DNA from: CAMLIZ01 sp040758375
Lineage (GTDB): Bacteria > Pseudomonadota > Gammaproteobacteria > Burkholderiales > Burkholderiaceae_C
DNA length: 64,000 nt
NCBI GenBank assembly: GCA_040758375.1
Contig: JBFLWE010000015.1
Coordinates: 10,754 to 74,753, forward strand
Direction of reading: 5' to 3'
In this document: in pieces, positions 56,091-64,000 of the stretch
Layout: each line of letters opens with the position of its first letter
Position numbering within the stretch: position 1 is the stretch's first letter
Notes under the pieces: generated by a model
Databases searched by the model: none
The model's input: only the letters and a program-made list of their open reading frames with translations
Told to the model about the DNA's origin: nothing
Translations under genes and position numbers: made by a program

Positions 56091-57191
56091 GTGCCTTCGG
56101 TCCGCCAGCTCTACGAACAAACCCTCGCGGAACGCGGCTACTCCAGCGACCCGGCCCAGCTCAGGGCCGTGGCCGCGCTGGAGCGCTGCGAGAACGAGTG
56201 GGCGGACTACAAGGCCCGGCGCAGCAACCCGCTGACCAAGCTGCTACGCCACCCGCCGATCCCGCGCGGGGTGTACATGTACGGTGGCGTCGGTCGCGGC
56301 AAGAGCTTCCTGATGGACTGCTTCTTCCAGGCCGTGCCGCTCACCCGCAAGACCCGGCTGCATTTCCACGAGTTCATGCGCGAAGTGCACCGCGAGCTGC
56401 AGGAGCTCAAGGGCACGGTCAACCCGCTCGATGAGCTGGGCAGGCGCGTCGCGCGCCGCTACCGCCTGATCTGCTTCGACGAGTTCCACGTCGCCGACGT
56501 CACCGACGCGATGATCCTGCACCGGCTGCTGGACGCGTTGTTCGCCAACCGGGTGAGCATCGTCACCACCTCCAACTTCCACCCCGACGGCCTGTACCCC
56601 AACGGCCTGCACCGCGACCGCATCCTGCCGGCGATCGCGCTGCTGAAGGACAAGCTTGAAATCGTGAACGTGGACAACGGCACCGACTACCGGCAGCGCG
56701 CGCTGGCGCATGTGGAGCTGTACCACGCGCCGCTGGGGCCCGAGGCCGACGCGGCGCTGAAGCAGGCCTTCGAGCAACTGGCCGAGGCGCGTGACGAAGA
56801 CCCGGTGCTGCACATCGAGCAGCGCGAGCTGCGTGCGTTGCGCCGGGCCGGCGGCGTGGTGTGGTTCGACTTCAAGACCTTGTGCGGCGGCCCGCGCTCG
56901 CAGAACGACTACCTCGAGCTGGCCACGCAGTTCCACACCGTGCTGCTGGCCGACGTGCCGCAGATGTCGCCCCGGCTGGCCTCGGAGGCGCGGCGCTTCA
57001 CCTGGCTGGTGGATGTCTTGTACGACCGGCGTGTCAAGCTCATCATGTCGGCAGCGGTGCCGCCCGAACAGCTGTACACCGAGGGCCCCCTCGCGCACGA
57101 GTTCCCGCGCACCGTGTCCCGCCTGCATGAGATGCAGTCGACCGAATACCTTTCGCTGGCGCGGCGCGATGTCGATACGTCCCTTACTTGA
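56091..57191 (+). CDS. zapE: Cell-division ATPase ZapE (AFG1 family), GTG start
   Basis: A 366-residue AFG1-like AAA ATPase that in E. coli modulates the Z-ring under stress and low oxygen. Walker A GGVGRGKS (65-72), Walker B LICFDEFH (126-133), SNFHPDGLYPNGLHRDRILP and the C-terminal YDRRVKLIMSAA are intact. The only start directly after lpdA is GTG 56091, two bases past its stop; no ribosome site is visible, suggesting coupling to lpdA translation. The sucAB-lpd-zapE order is common in Burkholderiales. Confidence 0.92.
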   Translation: MPSVRQLYEQTLAERGYSSDPAQLRAVAALERCENEWADYKARRSNPLTKLLRHPPIPRGVYMYGGVGRGKSFLMDCFFQAVPLTRKTRLHFHEFMREVHRELQELKGTVNPLDELGRRVARRYRLICFDEFHVADVTDAMILHRLLDALFANRVSIVTTSNFHPDGLYPNGLHRDRILPAIALLKDKLEIVNVDNGTDYRQRALAHVELYHAPLGPEADAALKQAFEQLAEARDEDPVLHIEQRELRALRRAGGVVWFDFKTLCGGPRSQNDYLELATQFHTVLLADVPQMSPRLASEARRFTWLVDVLYDRRVKLIMSAAVPPEQLYTEGPLAHEFPRTVSRLHEMQSTEYLSLARRDVDTSLT

Positions 57192-57810
57192 ATGCGGCTG
57201 CTTGGCGGCGGCGTTGCTGCTGGTGCTGTGCGGACATGCCGCGGCAACCGATGCGCTGGACTTGCGCTTCGAGCGGGAGCGGCAGCGCGTGGCCAACGAG
57301 CGTCGTCGCGTCGAGCAGGACCACAGGGCACGCGTGCAGCAATGTGAGGCGCAGTTCTTCGTCACCGCCTGCGTGGAGGAGGCGAGGGCCCAGCGCCGGG
57401 AGGCGCTGGACCGGTTGACGCAGCAGCAGGCGGTGTTGGAGGATGCCTTGCGCAAACAGCGTGTGGCCGAGCGGCTGGAGCGCTTGCAGGAGAAGCAGCG
57501 GCTTGCAGCCGAGCGGCGCGACGCGCCGGTCGCGCGGCCGCGCGTCGTGCACCGGGCGGCTGCGGCGGCCAGCGCCGTCACCACGGGCCCGGAGGCTTCT
57601 GCCGCCAGCGGCGCGGCGGTCCGGGCAGGGGACGGCCTGAGCGCCGGAGAGCGCCGCCGCAATGAAGAGGCCTATCGGCAGCGTCAGCGCGCTGCGGCCT
57701 CCCATCGGGAGGCGGTGGAGAAGCGCAACGCGGAACGCGCCGCCACGCACAAGCCTGCGGCCTCCTTGCCGGTGCCGGCCAGCGTGCCGGGCAGCGGTGC
57801 CGGCCGCTGA
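57169..57810 (+). CDS. Hypothetical secreted coiled-coil protein
   Basis: A 213-residue protein I do not recognise. A signal peptide (about 1-26, LLECGCLAAALLLVLCGHAAA) is followed by an Arg/Glu/Gln-rich helical region (about 30-115) with one cysteine pair (RVQQCEAQFFVTACVEEAR), then a low-complexity Ala/Val/Arg region and a second charged helix (GERRRNEEAYRQRQRAAASHREAVEKR). It starts at ATG 57169, overlapping the end of zapE by 23 bases, and converges with the PP2C gene one base away. The two cysteines could form a disulfide in the periplasm. Confidence 0.72.
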   Translation: MSIRPLLECGCLAAALLLVLCGHAAATDALDLRFERERQRVANERRRVEQDHRARVQQCEAQFFVTACVEEARAQRREALDRLTQQQAVLEDALRKQRVAERLERLQEKQRLAAERRDAPVARPRVVHRAAAAASAVTTGPEASAASGAAVRAGDGLSAGERRRNEEAYRQRQRAAASHREAVEKRNAERAATHKPAASLPVPASVPGSGAGR

Positions 57811-57811
57811 C

Positions 57812-58579
57812 TCAGCGCAAAGGCTCGATGCGCACCATGGCCAGCGACAGGTTGTCGCCGCCTCCACGGGCACGCTGGCGTGCCTTGCCCACCAGCATCT
57901 CGCTGGCCTCGCGCGGCGGCAGACCTTGCACGATGGCGCCCAGTTCCTTGGGCGTGAAGTAGTGCCACAGCCCGTCGCTGCACGCCAGCAGCGTGTCGCC
58001 GATCTGCAACTGGGCAATGCGCGCCAAGGTCACTGGCGGGTCCTGCTGCGTGCCCAGGCAGCCTGTGAGCAGGTTGGACTGCGGATGCGTGTTCGCTTCT
58101 TCCTCGGTGATCTTGCCCTCTTCGATGAGGCGCTGCACGTACGAATGGTCGCAGGTGCGGCTCACCATCTCGGCGCCGCGGAAGTGGTACACGCGCGAAT
58201 CGCCGGCATGCGCGATGTCGCACTCCAGCGAAGGCCCGATCAGGAAGGCGGCGATGGTGCTGTGGGGCTCCTCTTCCGCGGTGATGGCGGTCAGCTTGAT
58301 CATCAGGTGTGCTTCCATCACGAGCTGGCGCAGCATCTCCGCCGCATCGTCCTTGCCCGGGACGTAGCGCTCGAAGATCTGCTGCGCGGTCAGCACCACC
58401 TGGTCGGCCGCCTTGCGCCCCCCGCTCTTGCCGCCCATGCCATCGGCCACCACTGCCAGCGTGCAGCCGACGACGCGCTGGTGGACCATGATCTCCACTT
58501 GGTCTTGTTGGTAGGCGCGGTCGCCGCGGTGCAACGCGGTGGCCGCGGCGAGGCGGTGGCCTTGGGGGGCGGGGCTCAT
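57812..58579 (-). CDS. PP2C-family protein serine/threonine phosphatase
   Basis: A 255-residue cytosolic metal-dependent phosphatase. The PPM motifs are in order: GDRAYQQDQVEI (motif I), VVADGMGGKSGG (motif II), DIAHAGDSRVYHFRG (motif VIII region), LLACSDGLWHY and GGGDNLSLAMV (metal ligand Asp near the end). Motif I has RAYQQDQ where RxxNED is usual, a common bacterial variant. No partner Hanks-type kinase or FHA protein lies nearby, so its signalling partner is encoded elsewhere. Confidence 0.92.
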   Translation of the reverse strand: MSPAPQGHRLAAATALHRGDRAYQQDQVEIMVHQRVVGCTLAVVADGMGGKSGGRKAADQVVLTAQQIFERYVPGKDDAAEMLRQLVMEAHLMIKLTAITAEEEPHSTIAAFLIGPSLECDIAHAGDSRVYHFRGAEMVSRTCDHSYVQRLIEEGKITEEEANTHPQSNLLTGCLGTQQDPPVTLARIAQLQIGDTLLACSDGLWHYFTPKELGAIVQGLPPREASEMLVGKARQRARGGGDNLSLAMVRIEPLR

Positions 58580-58613
58580 CGCGGCCTCCGACGAGCCGTC
58601 TCTAGGAGGCCAA

Positions 58614-58655
58614 GCGCCCCCCCGGGGGGGCGCAAACGAAGTGAGCGTGGGGGCA
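58614..58655. repeat. GC-rich palindromic intergenic block (copy C)
   Basis: The perfect 20-base palindrome GCG(C)7(G)7CGC spans 58614-58633 and is followed by AAACGAAGTGAGCGTGGGGGC. The C-run/G-run palindrome next to an AAACGAAGTGAG-type segment is the recurring layout of the intergenic blocks in this window. It fills most of the 148-base gap between the PP2C gene and the ydcH-like gene. Confidence 0.6.
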
Positions 58656-58727
58656 CCATGCCCAGCAATATAAACTCAAGCGCTGTCCCCGAAGCCGCTT
58701 TGCCGCGCAGGACGCGCGCATTGGTTC

Positions 58728-58931
58728 ATGGACAACAACCTTCACTCCCCTCACCGCCGCCTGATCGAGTTGCGCATCGAGCACGCCGATCTCGACGACC
58801 TGATCGACCGTTGCGGCATGCAGGGGCCGTTGGACGACCTGGCCCTGCAGCGGCTGAAGAAGCGCCGCTTGCTGCTGCGTGACCAGATCGCTCGGCTGGA
58901 AGCACAACTCGATCCTCCTGAGCCGGCTTGA
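58728..58931 (+). CDS. YdcH/DUF465-like small protein
   Basis: A 67-residue, probably all-helical protein (HRRLIELRIEHADLDDLIDRC, then LQRLKKRRLLLRDQIARLEAQL) with the heptad pattern and KKRRLLLRDQI signature of the DUF465/YdcH family. Function is not established. Its stop overlaps the helicase start as TGATG, so translation is coupled. Assigned by pattern and size. Confidence 0.8.
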   Translation: MDNNLHSPHRRLIELRIEHADLDDLIDRCGMQGPLDDLALQRLKKRRLLLRDQIARLEAQLDPPEPA

Positions 58932-60937
58932 TGAACCCTCCTGTATTGCCCGCCGTCAGCACGCTGGCGACGGACGTGGCCGCGGCGTTCGCGGCCGGTG
59001 GCGCCTTGGCCGAGGCCGATCCGGGTTACGTGCAACGCGAGGCGCAGCAGCGCCTTGCGCAAGCGGTGGCCGAAGCGATCGAGCGCCGGGAGGCGTTGGT
59101 GGTCGAGGCAGGCACTGGCGTCGGCAAGACCTTCGGTTACCTGGTGCCGCTGCTGCTCTCGGGCCGCCGGGCGCTCGTGAGCACGGCCACCAAGAGCCTG
59201 CAGGACCAGCTCTTCCTGCGTGACCTGCCGCGCCTGCGCGATGCGCTGCGCATGCCGGTGACGCTGGCCTTGCTGAAGGGCCGCGGCAGCTATCTGTGCC
59301 TGCACCGGCTCGACCAGGCGCGTCACACTGCCCAGTTGCCCGACCGCTGGGCGGTGCGCGCGCTGGCCCGCGTGGAAGCCTGGTCGCAGGCCACCCGGAG
59401 CGGGGACCTGGCGGAAATCGAAGGCCTGGACGAGCGCTCTCCCGTGATCCCGCTGGTCACCTCCACCCGCGAAAACTGCCTCGGCACCGAATGCCCGCAG
59501 TACCGAAGCTGCCATGTGATGAAGGCACGGCGCGAAGCCATGGCGGCCGATCTGGTGGTAGTGAACCACCATCTGTTCTTTGCCGACATGGCGCTGCGCG
59601 ACAGCGGCGTGGCCGAGCTGCTGCCGACGGTGGATGCCGCAGTGTTCGACGAGGCCCATCAGCTGGCCGAGGCCGGCGTGCAGTTCCTGGGCACCACGCT
59701 GGGCAGCGGCCAGATGATCGACTTCGCGCGCGACATGCTGGCAGCCGGGCTGCAGCAGGCGCGGGGGCTGCTGCCCTGGTCCGACCTGGCGGCGGCGCTC
59801 GACCGTGCCGCGCGCGAGTTGCGCATGCAGGCAGCCGGGCCGGTGCGTGAGGTGCGCGGCGTCGTCAAGCTGGCATGGGACGAGCGCGCCAGGCGGCCGG
59901 CGTTTGCCGACGCGCTGGCGGCTGTGGCAGCCGCGGGCCGCCAGGCTGCCGAGGCGCTGGACACGGTCAGCGAAATTTCGCCCGACTTTCCGAAGCTGCA
60001 GCAGCGCGCCGCGCAGCTTGCGTCGCTGGCTTCGCGCTTCAGCCAAGAATGTGCGGCGGGGCGGGTGCGCTGGATCGATCTGACACCGCTGCAGGTGCGC
60101 CTGGTCGAGTCCCCGCTGGACATACGCGACATGCTCACCGAGCAGCGGGAAGCGGCGCCCAAGGCCTGGATCTTCACCTCGGCGACCCTGGGCGACGACG
60201 AGGACTTGAGCTGGTTCACGTCGTCGGCCGGGCTGGAAGACGCGCGCAAGCTCAAGCTCGAAAGCCCGTTCGACTATGCCGGCCATGCGCGGCTGTGGGT
60301 GCCGTCTCGTTTCCCCAAGCCGAACGAGTCCGCCCACCCAGCGGCGGTGGCAGCCCTGGCCGCGCGCTGCGCGCAGGCGCTCGGCGGGCGCACCTTCGTG
60401 CTCACCACCACGCTGCGCGCGCTGCAACTCATCGCGAGCGGCCTGCGTGAGGCGCTGCAGCGGCAGGCGCCGGACCTTCAGGTGCTGGTGCAGGGCGAAA
60501 GCCCGAAGCGCACGCTGATGCAGGCGTTCCTGAGCCGGCCGGCATCGGTGCTGGTGGGCTCCCAGAGCTTCTGGGAGGGCATCGACGTGCCGGGCGACGC
60601 CCTGCAGTGCGTGATCATCGACAAGCTGCCGTTTCCCCCACCCAACGACCCGCTGGTGCAGGCCCGCGTGAAGCAGCTGCAGGACCAGGGCCGCAATGCC
60701 TTCATGGAGTACTTCGTGGCCGAGGCTGCCGTCTCGCTCAAGCAAGGCGGGGGGCGGCTCATCCGCAGCGAACAAGACCGCGGGCTGCTGGTGGTGTGTG
60801 ACCCGCGCATGGCACAGATGCAATACGGCCGGCGGCTCAGGGCCGCGCTGCCCCCGATGACGCCGGTGGCCAGCGAGGAACAGGCCCTGCAATGGCTGGC
60901 GGAACTGGCAGCCGAGCGCGAGGCGCCCGCGTTCTAG
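58931..60937 (+). CDS. DinG/YoaA-family ATP-dependent DNA helicase
   Basis: A 668-residue superfamily 2, XPD-like helicase. Walker A AGTGVGKT (60-67), the iron-sulfur cluster cysteines Cys123, Cys183, Cys188 and Cys194, DEAH box (240-243, FDEAHQ), and the C-terminal motifs SATLGDDEDLSWF, SFWEGIDVPGDAL and QGGGRLIRSEQDRG. The 4Fe-4S cluster ligands are all present. It lies between a YdcH-like gene and convergent bamD. YoaA and DinG cannot be told apart by eye; length and lack of a nuclease domain favour the YoaA-like group. Confidence 0.92.
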   Translation: MNPPVLPAVSTLATDVAAAFAAGGALAEADPGYVQREAQQRLAQAVAEAIERREALVVEAGTGVGKTFGYLVPLLLSGRRALVSTATKSLQDQLFLRDLPRLRDALRMPVTLALLKGRGSYLCLHRLDQARHTAQLPDRWAVRALARVEAWSQATRSGDLAEIEGLDERSPVIPLVTSTRENCLGTECPQYRSCHVMKARREAMAADLVVVNHHLFFADMALRDSGVAELLPTVDAAVFDEAHQLAEAGVQFLGTTLGSGQMIDFARDMLAAGLQQARGLLPWSDLAAALDRAARELRMQAAGPVREVRGVVKLAWDERARRPAFADALAAVAAAGRQAAEALDTVSEISPDFPKLQQRAAQLASLASRFSQECAAGRVRWIDLTPLQVRLVESPLDIRDMLTEQREAAPKAWIFTSATLGDDEDLSWFTSSAGLEDARKLKLESPFDYAGHARLWVPSRFPKPNESAHPAAVAALAARCAQALGGRTFVLTTTLRALQLIASGLREALQRQAPDLQVLVQGESPKRTLMQAFLSRPASVLVGSQSFWEGIDVPGDALQCVIIDKLPFPPPNDPLVQARVKQLQDQGRNAFMEYFVAEAAVSLKQGGGRLIRSEQDRGLLVVCDPRMAQMQYGRRLRAALPPMTPVASEEQALQWLAELAAEREAPAF

Positions 60938-60938
60938 C

Positions 60939-61748
60939 TCACCAGAACTGCCACCACGAGCGCTGCGGCTTGCGGATACCCTCCACCAGGTAGCGGCTGT
61001 CGGGGAAGTTCTTCTTCAGCACGCGGTCTGCATCGTCGCGCAGCTGGTCCAGCCCCAGCTTGTCGTAGCTCTGCGCCATGATGTAGAGCGCTTCTTCCGT
61101 GGCGGGCGCCTGCTGGAACTCGGCCACGGCCTGTTGCGCGCGGTTGGCGGCGGCCAGGTAGGCGCCGCGCCGGAAGTAGTAGCGCGCCACGTGCAGCTCG
61201 TAGTCGGCCAGCGCGTTGACGATGTAGTCCATGCGCGGGCGGGCGTCGGCCGCGTACTTGGAGTCGGGAAACTGCTCCACGAGCTGCTTGAAGGCCTGGT
61301 ACGCGTCGCGCGAGGCCTGCTGGTCGCGCTCGGACATGTCCTGTCCGGCCAGGCTGCCCAGCAGCCCGCGGTTGTCGTTGAAATTGACCAGGCCCTTCAG
61401 GTACAGCGCGTAGTCGAACGCCGGGCTCGAAGGGTGCAGCTTGATGAATCGGTCCAGCGTGGACAGCGCGGTCGCACGCTCGCCGGTCTTGTAGTAGGCG
61501 TAGGCCAGGTCCAGGGTGGCCTGCTGCGCGAGCAGCGTGCCGGCCGCGCGGCCTTCGACGCGCTCCAGCGTCTTGATCGCCTGGTCGTATGAGCCCACGG
61601 CCATGTCTTCCTTGGCCTGTGCATACAATCGTTCAGCCGCTTGCTGCGTGTTGTCGTCCTTCGGGGTCGATCCACAGGCGGCCAGCAGCGCGGCCAGCAC
61701 CAGCGGCGCCAATGCGCCCAAGCGGCGCCACACGGGGGAAACGGTCAT
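60939..61748 (-). CDS. bamD: Outer-membrane assembly lipoprotein BamD
   Basis: A 269-residue lipoprotein that binds BamA and helps insert beta-barrel proteins in the outer membrane. The lipoprotein signal has lipobox LLAAC (Cys25), and tetratricopeptide-like repeats follow (QAIKTLERVEGRAAG, LDLAYAYYKTGERATALSTLDRFIKLHP, EQFPDSKYAADARPRMDYI). The length fits BamD. A TATAAT on the minus strand at 61803-61808 is the probable -10, placed on the start codon of divergent rluD. Confidence 0.94.
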   Translation of the reverse strand: MTVSPVWRRLGALAPLVLAALLAACGSTPKDDNTQQAAERLYAQAKEDMAVGSYDQAIKTLERVEGRAAGTLLAQQATLDLAYAYYKTGERATALSTLDRFIKLHPSSPAFDYALYLKGLVNFNDNRGLLGSLAGQDMSERDQQASRDAYQAFKQLVEQFPDSKYAADARPRMDYIVNALADYELHVARYYFRRGAYLAAANRAQQAVAEFQQAPATEEALYIMAQSYDKLGLDQLRDDADRVLKKNFPDSRYLVEGIRKPQRSWWQFW

Positions 61749-61802
61749 CGTGGGAACCGGCCTCGTTGGCGGCCGGCATGGGTAGTCTGCAGAATGCGAC
61801 GG

Positions 61803-61808
61803 ATTATA
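61803..61808 (-). promoter_or_regulatory. bamD -10 box overlapping the rluD start
   Basis: Minus-strand TATAAT (61808-61803) is a perfect -10 hexamer. Its expected start near 61796 leaves about 47 bases of leader to the bamD ATG. It overlaps the first base of the proposed rluD ATG at 61808. The -35 is weak. Confidence 0.5.
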
Positions 61809-62794
61809 TGAACCGCTTTCCGGGGCTCGCGCCGGACACCGGCGCCGACCTGGAGACCGCCGAAGACGCCGAAGCCGAGGCGCATGAATCGCGCAGCGCC
61901 ACGGTCGATGCCGCCCTGCATGGCGAGCGCCTGGACAAGGCGCTGGTGAGCATCGCCCCCGAGTTCTCGCGCAGCCACTTGCAGTCGTTGGTCGAGGCCG
62001 GCCATGTCCGGGTCGATGGCGCCACCGTGAGCACGGCGGCGCGCCGCCTGCGCGCGGGGCAGCACGTCGAGGTCGAACTGGTGCCCACCGCCGAGAGCCG
62101 GGCGTTTCGCCCGGAGCCGATGGCGCTGGACATCGTCTGCGAGGACGAACATCTCCTGGTGCTGAACAAGCCCGCGGGCCTGGTGGTGCACCCGGCAGCC
62201 GGCAACTGGTCGGGCACGGTGCTCAACGGCTTGCTGGCGCACCATGCGGCAGCGGCCACGCTGCCGCGCGCTGGCATCGTGCACCGGCTGGACAAGGACA
62301 CGTCCGGGCTCATGGTGGTGGGCAAGTCGCTCCCGGCCGTCACGGCGCTGGTGCGACTGATCGCCGCGCGCCAAGTGCACCGGCAGTACATGGCGCTGGC
62401 CCACGGGGAGCTGGCGGCGGCGCGGCTGAGCATCGAGGCGCCGATCGGCCGCGATCCGCAGTCGCGCGTGCGCATGGCCGTGCTCGCCGCCGGCAAGCCC
62501 GCGCGCACCGACGTGGAACGGTTGGCTGTACACCATGGCGTGAGTGCCGTGCGCTGCGTGCTTCACTCGGGCCGCACGCACCAGATCCGCGTGCACCTCG
62601 CCTCGCGCGGGCACCCGCTGGTCGCCGACACGCTCTACGGCGGCCGCCCCGCGCTCGGCATGACGCGCCAGGCGCTGCATGCCGAGCGCCTGCGCTTCGA
62701 GCATCCGATCACCGGTGCGGTGCACGACCTCCGTGTGGCGCCGCCGCCAGATTTGGCGCGGGCCTGGGACACAATCGTCGGCACGCACGGCTGA
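61808..62794 (+). CDS. rluD: 23S rRNA pseudouridine synthase RluD
   Basis: A 328-residue enzyme that makes pseudouridines 1911, 1915 and 1917 in helix 69 of 23S rRNA. It has an N-terminal S4 domain (about 38-100, GERLDKALVSIAPEFSRSHLQSLVEAGHVRVDG), then the catalytic domain with the Asp162 motif HRLDKDTSGL and the C-terminal GRTHQIRVHLAS signature. I chose ATG 61808; ATG 61778 in the same frame would add 10 residues. Neither has a strong ribosome site. Divergent from bamD, its usual neighbour. Confidence 0.92.
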   Translation: MNRFPGLAPDTGADLETAEDAEAEAHESRSATVDAALHGERLDKALVSIAPEFSRSHLQSLVEAGHVRVDGATVSTAARRLRAGQHVEVELVPTAESRAFRPEPMALDIVCEDEHLLVLNKPAGLVVHPAAGNWSGTVLNGLLAHHAAAATLPRAGIVHRLDKDTSGLMVVGKSLPAVTALVRLIAARQVHRQYMALAHGELAAARLSIEAPIGRDPQSRVRMAVLAAGKPARTDVERLAVHHGVSAVRCVLHSGRTHQIRVHLASRGHPLVADTLYGGRPALGMTRQALHAERLRFEHPITGAVHDLRVAPPPDLARAWDTIVGTHG

Positions 62795-62991
62795 ACCGGT
62801 ACAATGCCGCACGGGCCTTCAGGCTGCAGCGAGGTGCATGCAGCACCCTCCAGCAGTTCGCTGCCACAGCCTGCCATACGCGAACCCCAAGGCGACCGCC
62901 AGAGCACCTGCCTGCGGTCGCCGGCCGAAGAAGACCCGAGCGCTGCAAATCGCCACTGCCGGCTGAGATCCGGCTGCGAGAACCACATCGA

Positions 62992-63732
62992 ATGAACACC
63001 CAGGATGCAAAGCGCGTCCTCGAAACCGCGCTGATCTGTGCTCAGGCGCCGCTCTCGGTACGCGAAATGCGCGTGCTGTTCGACGACCAGGTCGGCCCCG
63101 ACACCTTGCGCAGCCTGCTCGACGAGCTGTCGCGCGACTGGCAGGGGCGGGGCGTGGAACTGGTGCCGCTGGCCACGGGCTGGCGGTTCCAGAGCAGGCC
63201 CGAGATGCGCGAATACCTCGACCGGCTGAATCCCGAGAAGCCGCCGCGCTATTCGCGGGCGGTGATGGAAACCCTGGCCATCGTGGCGTACCGGCAACCG
63301 GTCACGCGCGGCGACATCGAAGATATTCGTGGCGTGACGGTGAGCAGCCAGATCGTCAAGCAGCTCGAAGACCGCGGCTGGATCGAGGCCATCGGTTATC
63401 GCGAGGCGCCCGGTCGCCCGGCGCTGTACGCCACCACCAAGCAGTTCCTCGACGACCTGGGCCTCGCCAGCCTGGACCAGTTGCCGCCGCTCGATGGCGC
63501 GCCGGTCCATGCGGGCCACCTGGTCGAAGCCGCCGCGCAGGCGCAGCCGCCGTTGATCGCCGCCGAAGACGAACAAGGCAGCCTGCCACTCGAAGTGGAC
63601 GCTGTGGCCCCGGTGGAAACCGCTGCCGGGCACGCCGCAACGCCCGCGCCCGATGCCGCCATGGAGGCGGCGGAAGAAGCCCCCCCTGAATTGCCGGCCG
63701 ACGACGCCGCGCCTGTCGAACCGCAAACATGA
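62992..63732 (+). CDS. scpB: Segregation and condensation protein B
   Basis: ScpB binds ScpA and SMC to form the condensin complex that compacts chromosomes. The 246-residue protein has two winged-helix domains (about 1-70, and 75-165 with AVMETLAIVAYRQPVTRGDIEDIRGV and LEDRGWIEAIG) and an Ala/Glu/Pro-rich tail longer than in many homologues. No smc or scpA is adjacent. The stop overlaps the next start as ATGA. The 197-base gap before it holds no gene; TACAAT at 62800-62805 may be a -10 box. Confidence 0.92.
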   Translation: MNTQDAKRVLETALICAQAPLSVREMRVLFDDQVGPDTLRSLLDELSRDWQGRGVELVPLATGWRFQSRPEMREYLDRLNPEKPPRYSRAVMETLAIVAYRQPVTRGDIEDIRGVTVSSQIVKQLEDRGWIEAIGYREAPGRPALYATTKQFLDDLGLASLDQLPPLDGAPVHAGHLVEAAAQAQPPLIAAEDEQGSLPLEVDAVAPVETAAGHAATPAPDAAMEAAEEAPPELPADDAAPVEPQT

Positions 63733-64000
63733 ACGACAACCAACCCGATTCGCTCGACACCGACGCGCTGGTGCCGCCCGAGCCCGACACCGGCGCCGCC
63801 GATGCCGAGGCCAAGCCCAAGCGCCGCCGCCGCACGGCCAAGCGCAGTGAAACCGCCGCCGCGGTGGCCGAGGCCATCGTCGAGGCGGGGGGGCAGGCGC
63901 CCGCCGAGCCGGCGCCGGAAAGCGCGGCGCAGGTGCTGGAACAGGCGATCGAAGCAGGCGAGGGGCCTGCCGAGGGTGCGCCGGAGACGCCGCAGGAGCC
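63729..64000 (+). CDS. Partial gene, probable RluB-type pseudouridine synthase N-terminus
   Basis: A frame starting at ATG 63729 (MNDNQPDSLDTDALVPPEP) runs open to the window edge, 90 complete codons. The visible part is a low-complexity acidic and Ala/Pro/Glu-rich extension with one basic patch (AKPKRRRRTAKR) and no recognisable domain. It is coupled to scpB by ATGA. In Burkholderiales scpB is usually followed by rluB, whose product has such an N-terminal tail, so this is a context-based assignment only. Confidence 0.6.
   Translation, partial: MNDNQPDSLDTDALVPPEPDTGAADAEAKPKRRRRTAKRSETAAAVAEAIVEAGGQAPAEPAPESAAQVLEQAIEAGEGPAEGAPETPQE

Noticed and set aside
58751..60892. 713-codon minus-strand frame opposite the DinG-like helicase
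   Set aside because: Antisense shadow; the helicase has complete Walker, DEAH and iron-sulfur motifs on the plus strand.

Overview
This GC-rich window reads as chromosome of a Burkholderiales betaproteobacterium, most likely of the Comamonadaceae / Rubrivivax-Leptothrix (Sphaerotilaceae) side. The reasons are gene order (infC-rpmI-rplT-pheST-ihfA-merR-tRNA-Pro; ilvBHC-pssA-leuA; tig-clpP-clpX-lon; sucA-sucB-lpd-zapE behind a sucA-type leader), close resemblance of the housekeeping proteins to that group, and GC-palindromic intergenic repeats. It is nearly all core genome. I see no insertion sequence, prophage, integrase, CRISPR array or toxin-antitoxin locus, and no gene-free stretch longer than about 290 bases.

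Layout. 1-6.0 kb: translation and nucleoid genes ending in a tRNA-Pro. 6.0-10.1 kb: a tricarboxylate-binding-type periplasmic protein, then a membrane pyrophosphatase and a soluble pyrophosphatase transcribed divergently. 10.2-15.5 kb: M16 peptidase, FemAB-like acyltransferase, PII protein, LOG-family hydrolase and diacylglycerol kinase. 15.5-17.8 kb (minus strand): ECF-type sigma factor, DUF3619, DUF3106 and RDD genes in one overlapping operon. 18-26 kb: the branched-chain amino acid cluster ilvB-ilvH-ilvC-pssA, then a leucine-rich leader peptide with attenuator and two tandem 2-isopropylmalate synthases of different length class. 26.1-29.1 kb: D-Ala-D-Ala endopeptidase, IclR regulator and an exosortase-associated TIGR03790 protein. 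29.1-32.1 kb (minus): hpnC-hpnD-hpnE for squalene, joined by GTGA overlaps. 32.1-36.5 kb: an RND efflux pair behind a promoter with a TetR-like operator. 36.6-43.3 kb: tRNA-Leu, trigger factor, ClpP, ClpX, Lon and three more tRNAs (Gly, Cys, Leu). 43.3-44.9 kb (minus): murI, then a small HTH protein and a stand-alone Clp N-domain protein under two tandem palindromic operators. 45.1-49.7 kb: etfBA, an acyl-CoA dehydrogenase and a nitronate monooxygenase-like flavoprotein. 49.9-57.8 kb: the 2-oxoglutarate dehydrogenase operon with a PspC-domain gene between sucB and lpd, then zapE. 57.8-64 kb: PP2C phosphatase, YdcH-like protein, DinG-like helicase, bamD, rluD, scpB and the first 90 codons of a gene cut by the window edge, probably rluB.

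Functional themes. Several operons show visible attenuation or operator control: leuL-leuA, a possible rplT/pheS attenuator, the sucA RNA, the etfBA operators, the RND operator and the HTH-ClpN operators. The most system-like unexplained unit is the HTH-ClpN pair close to lon, clpX and clpP. The ECF sigma/DUF3619/DUF3106/RDD operon and the TIGR03790 gene beside squalene genes are the next best candidates. All functional calls rest on reading motifs and neighbours by eye; no database search was run.
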